64,000 nucleotides of DNA, from contig WHVA01000113.1 of NCBI GenBank assembly GCA_015179125.1, forward strand, positions 186,001-250,000, in the 5' to 3' direction. The DNA comes from Gautieria morchelliformis (lineage: Eukaryota; Basidiomycota; Agaricomycetes; Gomphales; Gomphaceae). Position numbers and translations under genes: made by a program. Below, in pieces: positions 34,152-44,999 of the stretch (positions within the stretch are counted from its first letter, which is position 1; every line of letters starts with the position of its first letter). The notes beneath the pieces are model-generated. The model worked only from the letters and a program-made list of their open reading frames with translations, searched no databases and had not been told where the DNA came from.

Positions 34152-35036
34152 ATGGCATCTAACGTGGATTTCTCCAAAATGCCTAGCACTGAAATGAAGC
34201 AGCATTTTGCTGACATGGTTGCACAAAAGGAATTGGCTGAGAAATGCAAGGCCAAACAGCGCAAACGGAAGGAGAAAGAACACCAGGAGGAGGAGTGCAA
34301 GGAGAAGGAGCGCCAGGAGAAAGCTTGTAAGGACAAAGAGTGTCGGGAAAAGGAGGAGTGTATCCAGGAAGACAAATGGAAGTGCAATGCATTGAGGAAG
34401 AAAGCTGCTGAGGAAAAGGCTGCCATGGAGAAGGTGGAAAAACAACAGGTGAGTTGGACAAGTTCCATAGGCCCATGGGTGATGCTAATAAGAGACCTAG
34501 GAAAACTTGAGGAGTACGAGTCCGACACTGCATCGGGGTACTCTCCGGAAACCAGGCCGGTGCCTCAGGGCAATTGCAAACAAAATATTCCAGCTTCTGC
34601 GGAGAACCTGGTGGCAGAGTGGAAACATCGTACCGACGAGTTCCAGAGGGCAAGGGCTGAGAAAGCCAGACGGCTTATGGAGTTGAAGGAACTGGAGCCC
34701 GTGATCATGACTGTGGTAACCGGGAAGTGGAAAAAGTGGGAGGAGGAAGATTCAAACATAGAACACAATGGGGCTCCATGCAACCCTTGTGAGGTGCAGG
34801 GCCTCAAGTGCGTATGGTCGACCAATCCTCAGGAGACCTTGTGGGAGAGGTGTCAGGACGTGAGGAAGAGGTGTGAGGTTGATGGCTGTTTGGTGAGGAT
34901 TGACCGTCACTGTGTGCTGACTAAGCTCGGCGAGGCGCGCCCATCACAGATGGATGCTGGTCACGTGATCATGTCGATGGGAAAATGGGTTCGACCTAGA
35001 GAACGATTATCTCAAAAGGCTTCGCTTTTGACATAG
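34152..35036 (+). CDS. Coiled-coil/zinc-cluster protein carried by an LTR element, copy I
   Basis: 294 codons from ATG 34152. Residues about 20-100 are almost entirely Lys/Glu/Arg with regular heptads (EKCKAKQRKRKEKEHQEEEC), a long coiled coil. A mixed middle follows. Residues about 205-255 hold a Cys array (PCNPCEVQGLKC..CQDVRKRCEVDGC) that fits a two-module zinc cluster. The ATG is 120 bp from a polypurine tract plus TGTTA LTR start on the opposite strand, so the gene is antisense to that LTR. Its stop lies at the edge of repeat R1. Copy II near 44.3/54.0 kb has the same arrangement. Function unknown; a DNA- or RNA-binding accessory protein is a guess. This copy looks whole. Confidence 0.5.
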   Translation: MASNVDFSKMPSTEMKQHFADMVAQKELAEKCKAKQRKRKEKEHQEEECKEKERQEKACKDKECREKEECIQEDKWKCNALRKKAAEEKAAMEKVEKQQVSWTSSIGPWVMLIRDLGKLEEYESDTASGYSPETRPVPQGNCKQNIPASAENLVAEWKHRTDEFQRARAEKARRLMELKELEPVIMTVVTGKWKKWEEEDSNIEHNGAPCNPCEVQGLKCVWSTNPQETLWERCQDVRKRCEVDGCLVRIDRHCVLTKLGEARPSQMDAGHVIMSMGKWVRPRERLSQKASLLT

Positions 35037-35762
35037 TTTAGAGTAGGCAATGATAGTAGACTCTCAATGAATATTTAGAGAAAACTATCAAGGACTGAGT
35101 TCTGTAGCTATCAAACAAGTCTACAGTTACTTCAGGGGGTAAAACAGTAATTTCTGGATGACTTGTTTGCATATTTGTGGTAGCTATTTATACTATAATA
35201 GTGATGACTACCAGTGTTCAGGATAATGAGTAAATGGGTCGAAAAACTATGTGTAAATAAAGGGGTGACTATTTGTAGTCATAAAGCCATGAAAAAGATG
35301 GGCATAATAACAGGGGTGATAGACTTTGAGATAGAGTCTTGTATCTACTATACAAAGCTCCTGTCTACATGCTGTTAGGATAATAATCAGCTGGACGTGT
35401 CATGGAGTACAATAGAAAATGAAAACTGAATTTCTCTTGTGTAATATAAATGCTGCTCTTGGTGATAGGGCCGCCATCTCTGTGCCTCTTCTGTGGGGTA
35501 GCTAATCAAGTATATGTGCTTGGAATGACATTCTGTCGTCATTCCGTAGTGTCCAATACTCCTGCACAGTCTACATGCCTCTGCGGCGTTTGGTGCCCAC
35601 ACCCACTTGGTGCCTGTGGCCTGGCGCCTGTCGACATCATGGCCGATGCCATCTGCCGACAGGCGCGCTGTCTCTGGTCGGCCACATGTGGCCGATGCCG
35701 GTACTCTATGTTCCTGTATCTTATCTAAGCGATAGATAAGATAGCTGTCAATCGTGATGTCA
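35030..35762 (-). repeat. LTR-like repeat R, copy 1
   Basis: Reverse-strand match to 43372-44095. In its own orientation it starts TGACATCA, has a hairpin (ATCTTATCT..AGATAAGAT), a TATA box (AGTATAAATAG) about 550 bp in, and ends ..TCA. Similarity to R2 continues for some 130 bp past the end into the tail of the zinc-cluster gene. Confidence 0.65.
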
Positions 35763-35939
35763 TCTGGCGCTTGCCCGCATCAATATCTATGATGTCATGA
35801 GCATTGTTTCCATTTCCTTAATAAATCCTTCTTTTGTTCTTTTTGTTAGTTTCTATATATAAGAGTGATTTAAATAACACAGTTGCATCTATCACAACAC
35901 CCAGGACCGCTGCACTCATCAGAAGAGCATTTGCAATAC

Positions 35940-36183
35940 TTTTGAGTGGTCTGTTGTTTATTAATAAAACAGATAAGAAGAAGCAATGGGAGGATGCATG
36001 AAGGGCCAAGCAGGAACGGAAGGAACAGGAAGCGCAGGCCAAGGCTGCAAGAATAGCCAAGGAAGAGCGTAAGGAGTTGGAAAGGAAAGCTGAGGCCGAC
36101 AAGAACGCCGAACTTGAGCATAAGAGGCTTGATGACCTTTTGAAAGCCAAGCGGGTTCAGCAAGCATTGGTGGATCAAAATAT
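35940..36183 (+). pseudogene. Coiled-coil fragment of a zinc-cluster gene (copy III)
   Basis: A Lys/Glu/Ala-rich helix (ELERKAEADKNAELEHKRLD) ends in ALVDQNMHH. Copy II has the matching ADVDQNIHI after its own coil. At 36184 the sequence changes directly to Ty3 integrase and the open frame continues. It marks a recombination or insertion junction. Confidence 0.5.
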
Positions 36184-37283
36184 GCATCATCGGCCTTATG
36201 GCTCCCTGCAGCAGCTTCTGATACCCAAGAAACCTTGGAATTATATATCCATGGATTTCATTCAGCAGTTGCCGGCGTCTTCAGGATTCACTGCAATCCT
36301 TGTAGTAGTTTGCCACTTAACCAAGCAGAGCATATTCATCCCAACTTACAACACAGTCACATCTGCAGGCCTCGCCCGCCTGTTTGTCTTGCATGTGTTC
36401 TCGAAGCACGGTGTCCCTAGTCATGTGACATCAGACCGAGGTTCGGAATTCATCTTGCACTTTTTCCATTCCCTTGGTAAGGCTCTCAACATGAAACTGC
36501 ACTCCACCTCAGGATATCATCCTGAAGGTGATGGTCAAACCAAATGTGTAAACCAAACTCTGGAACAGTATCTTCATGTGTATTGCAACTACCAACAGGA
36601 CAATTGGTCCGAGTTGCTACCACTCACCGAGTTTGCATACAACAATGCTCCCAGTGCAACTACAGGCATATCACCCTTCTTTGCCAACAAGGGATACAAC
36701 CTGAACCTCATGGTTCACCCTGAACGGGACCTCACATCCTCCTGAGCCTGAGACTTTGCAGTTGACCTTGACAAGTTACATGCTACCCTGAAGGAGCAAA
36801 TTAAACTCGCTCAATCTCGGTATCAGGTCTCAGCTGATGTGGGTCGCCCTCCCACTCCCGAGTTCGCGATAGGATCCTCCGTGTTTGTAAAAGCGCAGTT
36901 CTTCCGGACAACCCAGCCCTCAAAGAAGCTGTCTGAGAAGTACCTTGGTCCCTTTGCGATTATTGGCCAGGCTGGATCCTGAGCTTACATTCTACACCTG
37001 CCAGATAGCCTTCGGGCAGTCCACCTGGTCTTCCATGTCTCCATGCTCAAACCTGCAATACCAAACGCCATTCCGAACCAGGTTCATCTCCACTGCCTTC
37101 AGTCAAAATCAACGGTGAGACAGAGGATGAGATTTCCAAGATTCTTGATTCCAAGATCAACCAATGACGTAGACCCTGTAACCTCCTGTACCTTGTCCAT
37201 TGGGCTGGTTATGAAGGTACCGATGAAGAGACGTCATGGGTCCTTGCGACCGAGCTCAGCCATGCAGCCGAGATCGTGACCAT
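36184..37283 (+). mobile_element. Element C, left piece: Ty3 integrase and 3' region
   Basis: Integrase core (WNYISMDFIQQLPASSGF; VTSDRGSEF; YHPEGDGQTKCVNQTLEQYL) runs to a chromodomain-like end near 37260, where LINE 1 begins. The Gag, protease and RT regions are absent. About three breaks. About 690 bp of it (from 36590) is repeated, with several percent divergence, on the other side of LINE 1. Confidence 0.75.
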
Positions 37284-38728
37284 CTTGTCCCATGATGCAT
37301 GTCCGTTGGTGTCACAGTTGATGCATCTGTACCGCGCCGGGTCGATCTCTTCACATTCCACCGTCTTGTGTGCCCCTCTGCACGTCCCGTGCATGTCGTC
37401 GCCTGGGCACTCTGCCGCCATGTGCCTCACGTTGAGCTTTTGACACTTCAAGCACCTCCTCAGCTCCCTTTTCATTCTTCTTGCCCAGGTGCGCTTTCCT
37501 GCTATTATCAGTCCTTCCCGTATGCTCTGATTTGCAGCTTGGATGGATGAGAACTTAGCTATCAGTGGGCCGAGCGCTGTCCTTGCGTTCTTCGGCTCGC
37601 CGGCTTGATCCATCTCGTCAAGATCAACGTGTTGCTGGGCAGTCTCGAATCTCTTTCGATTTTCTTGAGCTCCCCCATGGCCTCTGGGGCGTGGGTCAGC
37701 AGGAAATACTCTACCAGGACTGCAACGGCCCGCTCTTTGATCACTGAGGTGCCGCCGAGCCTGTGCGCGAATTGCGTCTTGTTTGCCTGGCCCCACTTGG
37801 CCGCTGCGGGCGTGTCCAGCTTGTACACAACACCTCCGTTGGCTAATATTTTGGCTCCTATGAATTTGATGTTGGTGTTGATACTGATGCCTTCTAGTTG
37901 TTCCAGCGCCTGGTTTGCCTTGGCTATTAACTCTTGTTCCATGAGGTTTCCCAGCGCGCGTTGTGTTCTGGTCTAGGATCTTTGTCTATCAGTAATTGAC
38001 ACACCCTGGCCTTCGCTCTGGCCAGGTTGCTTGGGTGCGATAGAGGGACATTACCTCTGAGCACTGCCGCGTACGTGTTCTCCGTTGCCTGTTCCCCTCT
38101 CACTTCGCTCCTTATTCTCTGGATGCTACAGACCTCTTCTACCACCAGGCTGGCCTCATCCATCATGTTCTTTGAGGTGTCTGTGATCTCGTGCGTGGCC
38201 TCTATGATCGAGTCGACTTTGCTGAGTACGGGCGCTAGGCTCTTTTCAATGTATTGCATGATGGCTGTACCTAGGCCTCTGGCTGCCTCATCGTTCATTA
38301 GGATGGCAACCAATCTGGCGCCCTCCTCGAGTGCCTTGCCTGTGGAACTGTGGGCGAGGGAGAGCAGGATATAGCTGAGCTGTTCTGTCATCACCGGGCT
38401 GTCCTTGGCTATGAAGCCTTGCTTGTCCAGGAAGGCTCGTGCTTGTTCTTTGGTGTGTACTCACGTGTATGGATCTGCTATCAGCTCGGCTCTAGTCTTG
38501 GTGTTTGTCTGTTGGCTTCTCGCTCTCATTCTGAGCGTTAACGTGGCGACAGGTGGGTGGGGCTCTGCGCTGGATGGCATGGCCCTTTTGGTGCCTTTTG
38601 TTGTGGAGGCTTTTTTGCTAGTGCTTAGTGTCATTCGAGGTGAACTATCAATAGCTGGAGATTGTGTGTAGGTGGGGATTGGAATTTTAGGGTTTTTCGT
38701 GGTGGTGGTAGGTGTGAGAAAGTTTTTT
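37284..38728 (-). pseudogene. LINE 1 ORF1, inverted segment
   Basis: From the 5' end near 38728 the minus strand gives a Thr/Ser/Pro-rich start, a helical region (MTEQLSYILLSLAHSS, near 38390), TYAAVLRGNVPLSHPSNLAR, FIGAKILANGGVVYKL, WARRMKRELRRCLKCQKLNV, two CCHC knuckles (CPGDDMHGTC.., INCDTNGHASW) and then the break at 37284. It is closely related to LINE 2 ORF1 (51843-53378). Several frame changes and stops split it. ORF1 products coat LINE RNA. Confidence 0.8.
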
Positions 38729-41700
38729 TCCACAGACCAAGTCACCGCTCACCTTGCAGCTCTTACAAATGCCATATCAGAGACGGCAAAAGAGGTAATC
38801 CCATCAGCAAACTGTCACCATACATGAAGCGCTGGTGGTCTATGGAGCTGACGCAGATCAGAGTGGAAACCAGGAAATTGGGTAAAAAGGCCTATGTGAG
38901 GCACAGTGATCCAGCAGACAGCACGCACGAGAGATACAAGAGAGCTAGAAACGACTACGCAAGTGCTATCAAGAGCAGGATCATTGGAATGATTTCCTGG
39001 ATGGCATTGACCAGAAGACAGTCTGGACGGGTCACAAATACACGATGGCTCAAGCTTCGGACGGCAGGAGTGCGAGGATCCCCATGCTGCAAAGTGCTCG
39101 ACAGGACAGCTCAATATGGGTAGCAGACACAAATGAGGTGAAAGCAGACATGCTGTTCGGGATGTTCTTCCCACAGATGAGCACCGACAGCGAGGTCGCC
39201 CAGACGAGCCACCTGTACCCTGAACCGGCATTCAACTTCCAGCCGATAAGTGACGAGCAAATACGAATAGCGGTTGACAAACTAAACCCCTTCAAAGCTA
39301 CTCGGGTGAACGGTATTCCAAATGTTGTCATAAAGCAGACCATTGACGTGCTTCTCCCATATATAGGACCCCTGTTTAGAGCAACCTTCAGCCTCGAAAT
39401 ATATCCGGCCGAATGGAGAGACTCTGTCACGAGGGTCCTGCGCAAGCTGGGAAAGACCGACTACACAGCACCAGGGGCATATTGACCTATTGCACTGCTA
39501 GATACATTAGGAAAGGTCCTCTCGGCCTGTGTCACCGAAGACCTGGTGAAAATGGCAGAAAAACATTTCCTGCTGCCAGATAACCACTACAGGTGCAGAC
39601 TGGGGTGCGCGACAACTGATGCTATCCACTACGTGGTAGGAGCCACCAAGGAAGCGTGGCAATGAGGCAAAGTACTGGGGGTACTATACTTGGACATCAA
39701 GGGAGAATTCCCCAGCATAGTACTTGACCGCTTGATCCATAACATGTGTCAGAGAGGGATACCGGCTGAGTACACTGGCTGGATATGCAGAAAAGTGGAG
39801 GGACAGGTCACCACGCTGAGCTTCAACGACTACACCACAGCGCCAAGACAGATAACACGAGGAATGGACCAAGGGTGCCCTTTATCCGCCATAGCATACC
39901 AATTCTACAACAGCGACCTCATAGAAGTCATACAGCCTGCAAAAGGTGAGGACTGTGTTGTGTTTGTCGACGACACCACCATCACCATGGTAGGATCCGA
40001 CCTAGCAGAGGCCTTTAGCAAGCTGTCCAACATCATGGCGAGGCCGACGGGTGCGCTGGACTGGGCGTGCGACCACAACTGCAAGTTTGTGGGGGAGAAT
40101 TTCAGCCTGATGGGACTCACCAGACAGTGAGAAAAAGATCCTACAAGACCCAGAAGAACCAGGCCAGTGACGAGGCCCACCATTAAAATAGGCCAGCACA
40201 TCGTCAAACCCACAAAGACACACAGGTTCCTCTGCGTCGTCATGGATCGAGAACTATGGTTCAGGCAACAGGTACATTACGCACCCAAGAAGGGCGATGC
40301 ATACATCAATCAGTACAGGATAATGATGAAGCAGACAAGAGGAGCTACAGCTAAGCACATGCGAAAATACTACCTGGCGGTGGCAATACCTCAAATGCTC
40401 TACATGGCTGACATCTTCCTTATTCCAGAATACGAGCGCACTAAGGGGACCAAGGGGCACATCAACAAGCTAGCATGAGTTCAACGGCAGGCGGCACTAA
40501 CCATAACAGGAGCCATGAGAATGACAGCCACCAATACACTCGACGCACACGCCAACCTACTACCTTTCCCGCTGCTGGTGCAAAAGTGATACACAGGGCA
40601 GCGGCGCATCTGGCTCACCTACCTGACACCCACCCACTCACCGCGAAGGCCCACAGGGCGGCCGAAAGGTATGTCAAAAGGCACCGGACACCCCTTCATG
40701 AGATCCTACATGCCTCTGTAATCCAACCACACAGAATGGAGAAGATACATACCGTTGTTCACAGCCCCAAATGGTCCCCAGCGTTCAATATTCAAATCTC
40801 CCGCAACAAAGACCAGGCGCTCGAGGAAATAGAGGCGGAGTCTGCAGACGTCATGGTATACTCAGACAGCTCGAGCATAGAGGGCAGGGTAGGAGCGGCC
40901 GCGGTGCTATACAGAGGAGGGAGAGAGATTCTGGCTGTCCGACTGTACATGGGCACAGACCAAGAGCACACGGTCTTTGAGGCTGAACTGGCAGGAGCTG
41001 CAATGGATGCCAAGCTGCTAAACACGGAGAGGGGGCAAAGATACCTCATCGCAACTGACAACCAGGCGGCAATCCTCACCACGAGAAAGGAGAAGTCGGT
41101 GCCAGGGCAGTACCTAATCAACGTGCTCCATAGACAAATTGAAGGAGTTGTGCAGCAGCAACCGGGAATGACAATGTTGTTGAGGTGGGTACCAGGACAT
41201 GAGGGCATGGCAGGGAACGAGCGAGCGGACGAGAAAGCAAAGAAGGCTGCGAGAGGAGAATCTAGCGAGGAAAGGTTCATTCCAATCGAATGTAGGGGAG
41301 AGTTGCCCATCAGCAAGACAGCTGAGATCCAGCGACACCAGAAGGAGATCAAACAGAGAGCCAGAGCAGTCGTTGCTAAGTCCCCACAAGCTCGAACCTC
41401 ACACAATATTGACCCGTCCATGCCATCTGTAGCATTCTCCAAGCTCACCAAAGACATGCCTCAACGGCACGCCAGCTTGCTAGTACAGTTGAGAATGGGG
41501 CACATCAAGCTCAATAAACACCTGCACAAAATCAGCAAAGCCACCTCACCAACATGTCCGGCTTGCAGGAGAGCGAACAAGACAGTGTACCACTATCTCT
41601 TTAGGTGCCCGGCACACAGGACTCAGAGAAAAGGGATGGAGAAGGGATTGCGCAGGGGGGCGGCCTCGATAAAAACGTTACTCAGAAAGCCCAGAGCGAT

Positions 41701-41737
41701 GAAACACCTGTTCAAGTTCGTGGAAGACACACAGTGA
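38729..41737 (+). pseudogene. LINE 1 ORF2, reverse transcriptase and RNase H part
   Basis: It starts inside ORF2 (SPYMKRWWSMELTQIR, near 38815). RT follows (FNFQPISDEQIRIAVDKLNP; LGVLYLDIKGEFPSIVLDRL; MDQGCPLSAIAYQFYNSDL; catalytic VVFVDDTT near 39960), then RNase H (VMVYSDSSSIEGRVGAAAVL, near 40850; LLRWVPGHEGMAGNERADE) and a Cys/His end (CPACRRANKTVYHYLFRCP). Stop near 41737. In-frame stops at about 39484, 39663, 40128 and 40476 make it inactive. RNase H after RT fits the fungal Tad1 clade. Confidence 0.85.
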
Positions 41738-42012
41738 TTCAAGGCATCTTACGGAGACATGACACTCCCAGAGAAGCAGGAGGACAGGAAGAAGTGAAGG
41801 GGAGACAGCATGAAAACATGCTACAAGTAGCACAAGCCTTTCCTCGCCCACACCGGCATGGACATGCTCGGGGCGTAGCCCAATGAGCAGAAGCAGAGAT
41901 AGAGGGTGAAAGGGGAGAAGGCGCCACAGCAGGTCTGAACACATGTATTGACTGTATAGCATAGGGCAATGCCACAATAGATGTAAAATTAGATACAAAA
42001 AAAAAAAAAAGA

Positions 42013-42760
42013 AAAACATTCTACCAACAGGACAATTGGTCCAAGTTGCTACCACTCACCGAGTTTGCGTACAACAATGCTCCCAGTGCAACTACAGGCA
42101 TATAACCCTTCTTTGCAAACAAGGGATACAACCCAAGCCTCATGGTTCACCCTGAATGAGGCCTCACATCCTCCTGAGCCTGAGACTTCACAGTTGACCT
42201 TGACGAGTTACATGCTACCCTGAAGGAGCAAATTAAACTCGCTCAATCTCTGTATCAGGTCTCAGCCGACGCATGTTGCCCTCCCGCTCCTGAGTTCGTG
42301 ATAGGATCCTCCATGTTTGTAAAAGCGCAGTTCTTCCGGACAACCTGGCCCTCAAAGAAGCTGGCTGAGAAGTACCTCGGTCCCTTTGAGACTATTGGCC
42401 AGGCCATATCCTGAGCTTACATTCTACGCACTGGATAGCCTTTGGGAAGTCCACCCGGTCTTCCATGTCTCCATGCTCAAACCTGCAATCCCAAACACCA
42501 TTCTGAACCGGGTTCATTCTCCACCGCCTCCAGTTGAAATCGACGACGAGACAGAGTATGAGATTTCCAAGATCAACCGACGACATAGACCCTGTAACCT
42601 CCTGTACCTCATCTGTTGGGCTGGTTATGAAGGTACTGATGAAGAGACGTCATGGGTCCTTGCAACCGAGCTCGGCCATGCAGCTGAGATCGTGACCAAC
42701 TTCCACTCAGCCTACCCTGCCAAGCCTGGACCATGGGTTCCCTGGACCCAAGCTTTGGCT
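42013..42760 (+). mobile_element. Element C, right piece: integrase end and chromodomain
   Basis: It resumes in the integrase (CAACAGGACAATTGG, matching 36593) and runs to a chromodomain (YEISKINRRHRPCNLLYLIC; GYEGTDEETSWVLATELG). The overlap with the left piece and several percent divergence show two copies, not one copy simply split by LINE 1. Broken (about three changes). Confidence 0.75.
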
Positions 42761-42979
42761 TTCCCATTTCCTTTCACTCATTTTACAGTCACTTTCTTAG
42801 TTAGACACAACACTCTTTTCTATGTTTTATCTCGGCTGTTTTGCCAAATAGCTATGCTTGTAGTTCTCGGTTCCTCTCTGTCTGTCCATTTCACTTCCAT
42901 TCCCAATCCCAATTCCGAAACAAAAAGCACCAAGAAAAAATATTCATATTAGGATAGAAAACCCGAAAAACATTATTAA

Positions 42980-43252
42980 TTAGTTGTCTTCCATAGTAGC
43001 ATCCCCATCCAGGTCCCTTTCCCTGTCATCCCACTCATCACCCAAATCCCCATCCTTTGTCTTGTCCACATCCTCGTTCCCACTCTCCGAATCTGCTCCC
43101 ACCTCCGCTCTTTCCTCTGTCTCTTTTTCCTTCTCTTTTTCCTCTGTCTTGTTCCCTTTTTCCCCACTTCCCGAACCTGAACCTGAACCCCCAGCCAAAT
43201 TGAAACTGTCCCAACCTGAATCTGAACCCGACCACTGTTGTGATATACGCAA
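42980..43252 (-). other. Antisense acidic reading frame downstream of element C
   Basis: Ninety codons: a Gly/Ser run, a Glu/Lys run and an Asp-rich end (DEWDDRERDLDGDATMEDN). It is antisense to element C and lies between its chromodomain and repeat R2. It may be the C-terminal exon of a gene whose other exons are not evident, or low-complexity chance coding. Confidence 0.3.
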
Positions 43253-43371
43253 CTATTCTATTTTAAGTTATCTATGTATACAAACAAACTAATAAAAGAA
43301 GAAAAGAAAAAAAACGACTAAAAAGATAGGAACGACACTTATGACGGACATCGACACAGACGACAGATACA

Positions 43372-44095
43372 TGACATCATGAACAGGTATCTTATCTACA
43401 GATTAGATAAGATACAGGGATACGGGCGTCGACCACGTGTGGCCAATCAGAGATAGCGCACCTATTGACTGATGGCATTGGCCATGATGTCGACAGGCGC
43501 CAGGCCACAGGCACCGAGGAGGTGCGGGCACCAAATGCCACAGAGGAGTGTAGACTGCCCAGGAGCACCAGACGTCGTGGAATGACTTCAGAATGTCATT
43601 CCTAATACGTGTGTTCAATCAGCTGCCCCACAGAAGAGGCACAGAGACAGCAGCCCCATCACCAAGCCTAACATTTATGCTAGGCAGGAGGGATTTAATT
43701 TCTATTTTCCATTGAGCTCCATGACACAACCAGCTGACTACTATCTTGACACCATGTAGACAGGGGCTTTGTATAATAGGTACAAGACTCTATTCCAAAG
43801 CTTAACAAACCTGATACTATCCCCATCACTCCCATGAATTTATGACTATAATTAGTCACCCCTCTAGTTACAAGTAGTTTTTTGACCCGTTAACTCACTA
43901 TCTCGAACACTAGTAGTTACCACTAGTATAGTATAAGTAGCTACTACAAATGTATGAATCAATCATCCAGAATCAACTGTTTCACCCCTTGAAGTCACTG
44001 TAGTCTTGTTTGATAGCTACAGAACTTAGATCTCGATAGTTTAATCCAATTCTTCGTTGAGAGTTCACTATTATTGCTTACTCTAGACTACTTCA
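43372..44095 (+). repeat. LTR-like repeat R, copy 2
   Basis: TGACATCA start, hairpin (TATCTTATCT..AGATAAGATA, 43392-43420), TATA box (AGTATAAGTAG, about 43928) and a ..TTCA end. It is inverted relative to R1 and matches R3 at the right window edge. Similarity to R1 continues to about 44225, into the 3' end of zinc-cluster copy II. Confidence 0.65.
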
Positions 44096-44297
44096 AAAGC
44101 GAGGCCTTTTGACTTAGTTATCCCTTAGATCGAGACCATTCTCTTGTCGACACGGTCATGTGACCTTCATCCATCAGTGCCAGACGCGCCTCGGGAGGCT
44201 TAGTCAGCACACAGGAGAGGGACAGATATAGTGGTCCCAACCGCTGAGCAATAGAAATTGTTTTCTAAAGGCACAATCTAACATCTTAATCTAAAAT

Positions 44298-44790
44298 CTA
44301 CAAGGCAGCGTTTTCCGCCGCTGTGGTCCACAAGTGCAGCCGCTTGTTCATCTGGGAATTGTGCCACTCGATCCGCTGCACAAAATCCAGGACACCCTGA
44401 AGCAGGTGATTGCTTCACTCCAGTTGCTGGTTTTGTTGGGACAATAAATCCCTCAACATGCTGGACGACGCTTTGATCGATGCAACTTTGGCCTTCTTCA
44501 GCGCCCGTCCCTCAGCTCCCTTATCATCCCTTCATTTCCACTTCCCATCCAGGAAGCTACACCGAACTTTTCAGTCCACGCATTGCTGGCATGCGGTTTT
44601 CTTTCTGCGCAAACACAGAGTGTTGCACCTCCTGCAAGGATTGCATGGCTCACCCTGTAATGAAAAAAAATACATAAGTCACACCCGGACCAAACCGACC
44701 TGAGGACTTGCCTCTTCACCCAACTCCTCCTCATCTGACTCCTCAGTCATCTTTCTTTTCTTCGGTCCCAAGGACCTTGGCTTCACCTTT
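44298..44790 (-). pseudogene. Zinc-cluster gene copy II, 3' part
   Basis: Minus strand from the LINE 2 boundary: KVKPRSLGPKKRKMTEESDE, an acidic patch, a small intron, then the Cys array (GEPCNPC..C..CQQC) as in copy I, a Lys-rich helix, and the end at 44298 beside R2. The 5' part of the same gene lies on the far side of LINE 2 (53527-54080). Not intact. Confidence 0.5.
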
Positions 44791-44999
44791 GTTTTTTTTT
44801 TTATCCAATTTATTGTCTTTTGTGGCAAGGCCCTATGTAAGACAAAGCATACAAATCGCCGGTCGCAAATAAATGTTCTGTCCACCCTATTCTTCTCGGT
44901 CTCTACTTGCACTCTGTGGGTGAGGCCCCAAGCGTGTCCGTGCCTGCTTAGGCTGGGTGTGATGTTTCCATTCATTGGTTCTGTTTTCTCCCCTGTCCC

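Larger units (their letters stand above)
37284..42012 (+). mobile_element. LINE 1: Tad-type non-LTR element with 5' inversion
   Basis: The left part (37284-38728) is LINE ORF1 read on the minus strand. The right part (38729-42012) is the 3' half of ORF2 on the plus strand, ending in a 3' UTR and poly(A) at 41998-42012. The inner join is between the extreme 5' end of the LINE (GTGAGAAAGTTTTTT, the complement of its first bases, as also seen at 53512-53526) and the middle of ORF2. The end of ORF1 and the endonuclease of ORF2 are lost. The geometry is that of twin-primed LINE insertion. Confidence 0.8.

Noticed and set aside
43392-43420. Hairpin TATCTTATCT..AGATAAGATA as a terminator
   Set aside because: It sits at the start of repeat R, is conserved in R1 as part of the repeat, and has no T-tract or gene end beside it.
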